A stretch of 64,000 nt of DNA from Lentinus brumalis. Its lineage: Eukaryota; Basidiomycota; Agaricomycetes; Polyporales; Polyporaceae. The stretch's first letter is position 1. Every line of letters starts with the position of its first letter. Below, piece by piece: positions 60,201-64,000 of this stretch. The translations under genes were made by a program, and so were the position numbers. Where the stretch lies: contig MARA01000006.1 in NCBI GenBank assembly GCA_001792895.1, positions 310,001 through 374,000 of the forward strand, written 5' to 3'. The notes beneath the pieces were generated by a model. That model saw only the letters and a program-made list of their open reading frames with translations. It was not told the origin of the DNA and ran no database searches.

Positions 60201-60916
60201 CTACTTCACGAGCAACATCGGGAAGTATGCGTGGGGATCATGGGGCGCATCCTCGACGCGCTCTGGACGCCAACGCTTGGCGGCATGGGGAGGAATGGGC
60301 GGGAGCTTGGACTCGGAGTAGACTTTGCGAGCGGAGGCAATCGTCGCAATTGCTTGGGTGAGGTCAACGGCACCCTGCTGCTCCGCGGGGACATCCGACT
60401 TCTCAGCTGCATTAGGGGCCGCGATACTGCAATGGATCCGCGTTAGGGTGGGAGGACAAGAAGCGTGTGATGGGAGGTAGAACATACATTTGTTGCGCCT
60501 TTGCGTGGTCAAGGAGCAGCGTAGACAGCTCCGACTGCGTCACCACGGATAGCTTCGGGTACGCACGGCGCACATCACGTTTCCAGTAGGGGTTTTGCGC
60601 GGGGTCGGAGGCTGGAGCAAGGATATTGAGACACACCACTTATACAAGTGAGATACGCCCGCCTTGCGAACCTTTCGTGGCAGGGGTCGAGTACTTCTCT
60701 GGCCTCGAACCAGGAGGGGGATAGCGGTGAACGCCGGCAATGGGGAGTCCACTGGAGATGTCAGGCCGCACGGAGACGACTTCCCCTGCAAGCGTGCGGC
60801 AAGTGGTGAGGACATGTGTTAGACTCGGATGAGCAAACCAGCGTACTGAATTTCTTCCAGAAGCCGCGGGGGCTGAGATGGTAGAGCGTATGGTCTGCAG
60901 CCATACGAGACGCCAT
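60201..60916 (-). CDS. Complex I accessory subunit, fungal 21.3 kDa type
   Basis: Exons 60847-60916, 60672-60785, 60488-60611 and 60201-60426; 534 nt, 177 aa. It starts MASRMAADHTLYHLSPRGFW, then ISSGLPIAGVHRYPPPGSRP and the signature NPYWKRDVRRAYPKLSVVTQ, followed by LSTLLLDHAKAQQ and a proline-rich C terminus KLPPIPPHAAKRWRPER. These blocks resemble the fungal 21.3 kDa NADH:ubiquinone oxidoreductase subunit, an accessory protein without redox centres. This assignment rests on my memory of the family's NPYWKRD motif and is less firm than NDUFS7. All splice phases agree. Confidence 0.75.
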
Positions 60917-61698
60917 GGCCGACGAGCACGGGGGAGATGGAGGCGGTGGTCGTCGTTGTCGGTGAAGCTCTTGTCGAGGAGCGAACAACGACGCCGCGGT
61001 TGTGTCCGTGCGGTCACATGCTCTGCGGGCGACTGCCTGCAGCCATTCGCCCAGGCCCGGTTTCGCAGCTGTCCTCCACGTCCTTGATGGTGTCGCGTTT
61101 CGTGTGCACAGATACTGCAAATGACCTGCTTGCTATTGCCTGCCAAGAGACGTCGACCAGCAGATGCTCGAACGGGCAGTGCGGAACTATCACCGGTTGC
61201 CTCGCGGTGGCGGGGTACACGCCCGACGTCGGCCAGGGCCCTTGTTGAACGCGATTTCGGTCCATTGTTCCTGCCTGCGTTTGCAACGAAAGTGACACGG
61301 ACGTATTGTAAGTGCTCAATTGGCTCTGTCCGACGCTGAAACAGTGCTGAACCTGTCGCCAGAACAGCGGATGTCGCGGAGGGCCCACTCGATGAGCTCC
61401 CGATCGCGCAATCGCAGGCCTTGCTTTACACCACTTCGCACCATCCGCCCAAGGCTGGGCTCTCCCTCCGTTCGCGGCCATACGGCGACACTGCGATTTT
61501 ACGTGTCTTGCCCGCGCTGTCGTGCTCGTCGTTCGATTGGTGGCCAAGATGACCACTGCCTATAAATCTCGGCAGGTCTCGTCAGCCTTTTCACCGTCAC
61601 CTCCCCGCAATTCCCCAGATTCCTCTCATCGTATCCGAGCGGCCAGCGTCGACTTCCTCTGCTTACTCACTTGAGCGTTCTCTCGAGTCACATACACG
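60917..61698. other. Divergent promoter region (complex I subunit / UPF0643)
   Basis: A 180-codon minus-strand open frame (61014-61556) spans much of it. It lacks family motifs and sits over both promoters, so it is not called. ATTGG pentamers (inverted CCAAT) occur near 61319 and 61537. Confidence 0.35.
61561..61567 (+). promoter_or_regulatory. TATA box of the UPF0643 gene
   Basis: TATAAAT about 135 bp before the ATG at 61699, followed by a pyrimidine-rich leader. Confidence 0.5.
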
Positions 61699-62609
61699 AT
61701 GTCCCAAGTCGCTGTTGCCGCACCTATTGCTTTGCCCGCCTCTACGGACGACATCCTGAGCCCACCTATGGACGCCTCTAAGCCCAGCAACGACACCGAG
61801 CAGATACTGGCGGACAAGCCCGCAAAAGAAGCTCGCGACCCCCACGTCCTCCCCACTTTCACGTCGCGCTCGCAGTCGCCCATTCTCTACCTCCCGCCCC
61901 TGCTCTCTTCTCTGCCCGTAGGAGTTGTCCACCCTGGCTACCCAGTGTCGTCACCAGCATTCTCCTCCCCGAGCGCACCGCGTCCGCTTGCAACCGACAC
62001 GCGCCTCCCATCCATAGACCCTGTGTCGCTGTCTTTGCATCGCGCGTTGCACAATTTCCGACCGGTGACAGAGGAATACGCAGCCGTGCCGTATTCTGAG
62101 GCGTTCAACTGGGAGGAGCTCGAGCTCCCAGAGGACGAGGAGCGCGAGTGGTATTGCGTCGCTTTCCGTAGCAAGCGGAAGGAGGGCAGCGACGGCGGTC
62201 GTGAGTATATGCATGGTCTCTGCATGCGTGTTCCTTACTGACATTCGCTCCTTATAGCCCTCTACGAGGCGGACAAGAAGGCTCATGAAGAGGCCGTCTC
62301 AAATGGCGGTGTACGTGCATCGTCGCCCTAACCCAATGACCCTCCTACTTACGGATATTTTTCTCTCAGTTGATTTTGTACTGGTACGGGACGCCGCACC
62401 CAACGACGGGTCTCAACCTCGCGACGTGCATCTGGCAGTCGCGTGCGCACGCGGCCGCGGCAAACTCTCGTCCCCACCACATTCGCGCAATGAAGCTGGC
62501 TGCCGCTTCGTACGAGCGGTACGAACTGGAGCGTTACCGCCTCCAGAAGGTCAAGGGCGAACGTCGCGTGCGCGTGCAGCCCTACGACGGTGGGGATGTC
62601 GGCTGGTAG
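61699..62609 (+). CDS. UPF0643 family protein
   Basis: Conserved fungal family of unknown function. Exons 61699-62200, 62258-62310 and 62370-62609; 795 nt, 264 aa, frame intact. A P/S-rich N terminus of about 110 residues leads to the conserved domain: SLHRALHNFRPVTEEYAAVP, EEREWYCVAFRSKRKEGSDG, LYEADKKAHEEAVSNGG, LILYWYGTPHPTTGLNLATC, IWQSRAHAAAANSRPHHIRA and SYERYELERYRLQKVKGER, ending YDGGDVGW. Second and third introns fall exactly within conserved blocks and restore them. No catalytic motif is known for the family. Confidence 0.9.
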
Positions 62610-62914
62610 ATGTCCGAGGCGTGCGGAGGTCGTTTCTTTGAATTGTTTGTGTCTTCTTGTTGTCGTTTTGTTACTTACTCGCTGTCGATACGCTTTCAGT
62701 ACTCTAAATCGCAATTATTGTCTGGATGAATATATGGTCTTGTCCGGATTGCTTAGCATGCGAGCGGCCTTCGTCTGGAGTGGGGTTGCGACGCGTGTAC
62801 TAGTACAGCACTTCACTTTCATGCTTTTTGAAACTTCGGGGATCACCAGATACACATAGGAATGTGTCGGGGACTACTCCCGACGACGTCAAGCACTAAG
62901 ATGCAACATAGTGA
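62610..62914. other. Convergent 3' intergenic region
   Basis: Between UPF0643 and the carboxypeptidase stop codons; no feature recognised. Confidence 0.4.
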
Positions 62915-64000
62915 TCATGCGATGGTCTGTCCGTGTATCGTTTGATTGAAGAACTGGAGCGCAGCCTCTCCCTTGCCCAGCGAGCCCGTCGCAGAGTCGC
63001 CGATGTTGTGGCCGCTGTGAGCCTGCTATGAGAGTGTCCTCGTGGCTGAAGAGAAAATACTCACGCGCCAGAGAAGCGGACATAGGTGAACGGCGGGAGC
63101 TGCTTGAACTGCCCGACCGTCTCGCTCCCAACCTTGTACGGGGTCCACTGGGTGAAGTAGAAGTCCGACGTCGCATCGGTGTCGAGGTCAGCGGCAAGTG
63201 CCTCAGTGAGCATGTGGTTGCCGATGAAATCCTGTCGGTCCCAAGTTATGAGCTCTGATGTAGAGACGTTCGCAGAAACTGGAGGCGTACAGCGTCACCA
63301 GACCACATTCCAACCAGGATGTTCTTGTTTATCAAACCCTCGAGGAGCGGCCTGGAGTTGCGGATCCAGCTCCCAGTGGTCTTGAAGTTGTACGCCACGT
63401 AGATGTTGCCCTCGGTGTACTGAGACGTCGCGCCAATCTTGGACTGGATAGCGGAGTCGGAAAGGTACGTCGTGGTGGACGGGTCGGTCTTGTTCGAGTT
63501 TACGTGAAACTGGTTGAAGCTGCCGACGAGCGGGTCGTAGAAGTTCTGCTCGGCGGCGAGGCCGGCGTCCCAGCAGATGAGCTGGTTGTTGGAGGTGTTG
63601 TTGGCGTAGCAGTCCTGGACTTTCTTCTGAATGCCCGAGTTGTCGGTTGCATACCACAGGCGATCTTGTTCGAGGATGGTTGATGCCGAGACAAGCTGAG
63701 CGTACCTGACCAATGCGCGGGCAGAGGTGAGTCGCTGGATGCAGGAGATCAAGTTGTGCTTCTAACTCACGGGTTGCCAACAGTGTAGTCCAGGTAGTAC
63801 GGGAGCTGAAGGAGGGGGTCCTGTATGCTGATGGTCAGTAAGATATTCCAAGATCACGATATGCAGTAAACCATATCCTGACCATGTATGGTCCTCCTAT
63901 GCCAATGTTCTTCACATTTATCTTAACACCTGAGACAGTCCCGGCGTCGACGGCGTCGTTCTGGTTCAAAAAGTGCCTGGCAATCCAACATCGGATAAAT
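62915..64000 (-). CDS. Serine carboxypeptidase (S10), N-terminal part outside window
   Basis: Secreted or vacuolar peptidase releasing C-terminal residues. Visible exons: 63883-63976, 63771-63820, 63291-63705, 63065-63252 and 62915-63014, with an intron running off the right edge. Landmarks: VKINVKNIGIGGPYM, DPLLQLPYYLDYTVGNPYAQ, KKVQDCYANNTSNNQLICWD, YLSDSAIQSKIGATSQYTEG, WIRNSRPLLEGLINKNILV and MWSGDA (catalytic Asp region). Then IGNHMLTEALAADL and FSGAGHNIG with the catalytic His. The catalytic Ser motif (GESY) would lie beyond 64000. Several N-x-S/T sites are visible (NNTS, NQTI). Intron 63253-63290 is only 38 nt and its acceptor was chosen by phase. Spacing of Asp and His fits S10. Confidence 0.85.

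Noticed and set aside
61014..61556. 180-codon minus-strand open frame
   Set aside because: It covers the divergent promoters of two well-supported genes, shows no family pattern and overlaps a clear TATA box; long chance frames are common at this GC content.

Overview
The window reads as nuclear DNA of a wood-decay basidiomycete (Agaricomycetes, probably Polyporales-like). Genes are dense, on both strands, and cut by many 46-65 nt introns. A secreted CBM1-GH5 mannanase, a secreted thaumatin/glycopeptide-type protein, an I9 inhibitor, an AreA-like GATA factor with DUF1752 and a UPF0643 protein all fit this placement. I resolved 24 genes, most to exon level by matching splice phases and family motifs. 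No rRNA, tRNA, CRISPR array or intact transposon was seen.

Layout: 1-9 kb holds a kinase-like gene cut by the left edge, a conserved hypothetical gene, a small I9 inhibitor and a MAG1-type 3-methyladenine glycosylase. 9.8-19.2 kb holds a PAS-kinase-like Ser/Thr kinase, the NDUFS7 subunit of complex I, a large disordered protein and meiotic MND1. 19.8-32.2 kb is entirely minus strand: F-box protein, persulfide-dioxygenase-like metallo-beta-lactamase, hypothetical protein, GH5 mannanase, gamma-glutamyltransferase and glycopeptide protein. 32.8-42.3 kb is a Sec7-PH Arf-GEF and the GATA factor. 42.9-47.3 kb is gene-poor and decayed, with an aspartic-protease relic. 47.5-64 kb holds signal peptide peptidase, two tail-to-tail SSU1-type sulfite exporters, a type II PI 4-kinase, a Tat-SF1/CUS2 splicing factor, a complex I accessory subunit, UPF0643 and a serine carboxypeptidase cut by the right edge.

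Two points stand out. First, at least twelve conserved reading frames are broken by exactly one missing base, nearly always in a C or G run, and always a loss. This points to consensus undercalling of homopolymers rather than many pseudogenes, so protein predictions here need correction. Second, the 9-mer ATTCGGAAT (either strand) lies upstream of the persulfide-dioxygenase-like gene and of both sulfite-exporter genes. With gamma-glutamyltransferase also nearby, this suggests a co-regulated sulfide/sulfite detoxification set controlled by an undescribed cis element.

Coordinates were worked out by eye. Exon borders with strong phase and motif support are firm. Those flagged as tentative are not.
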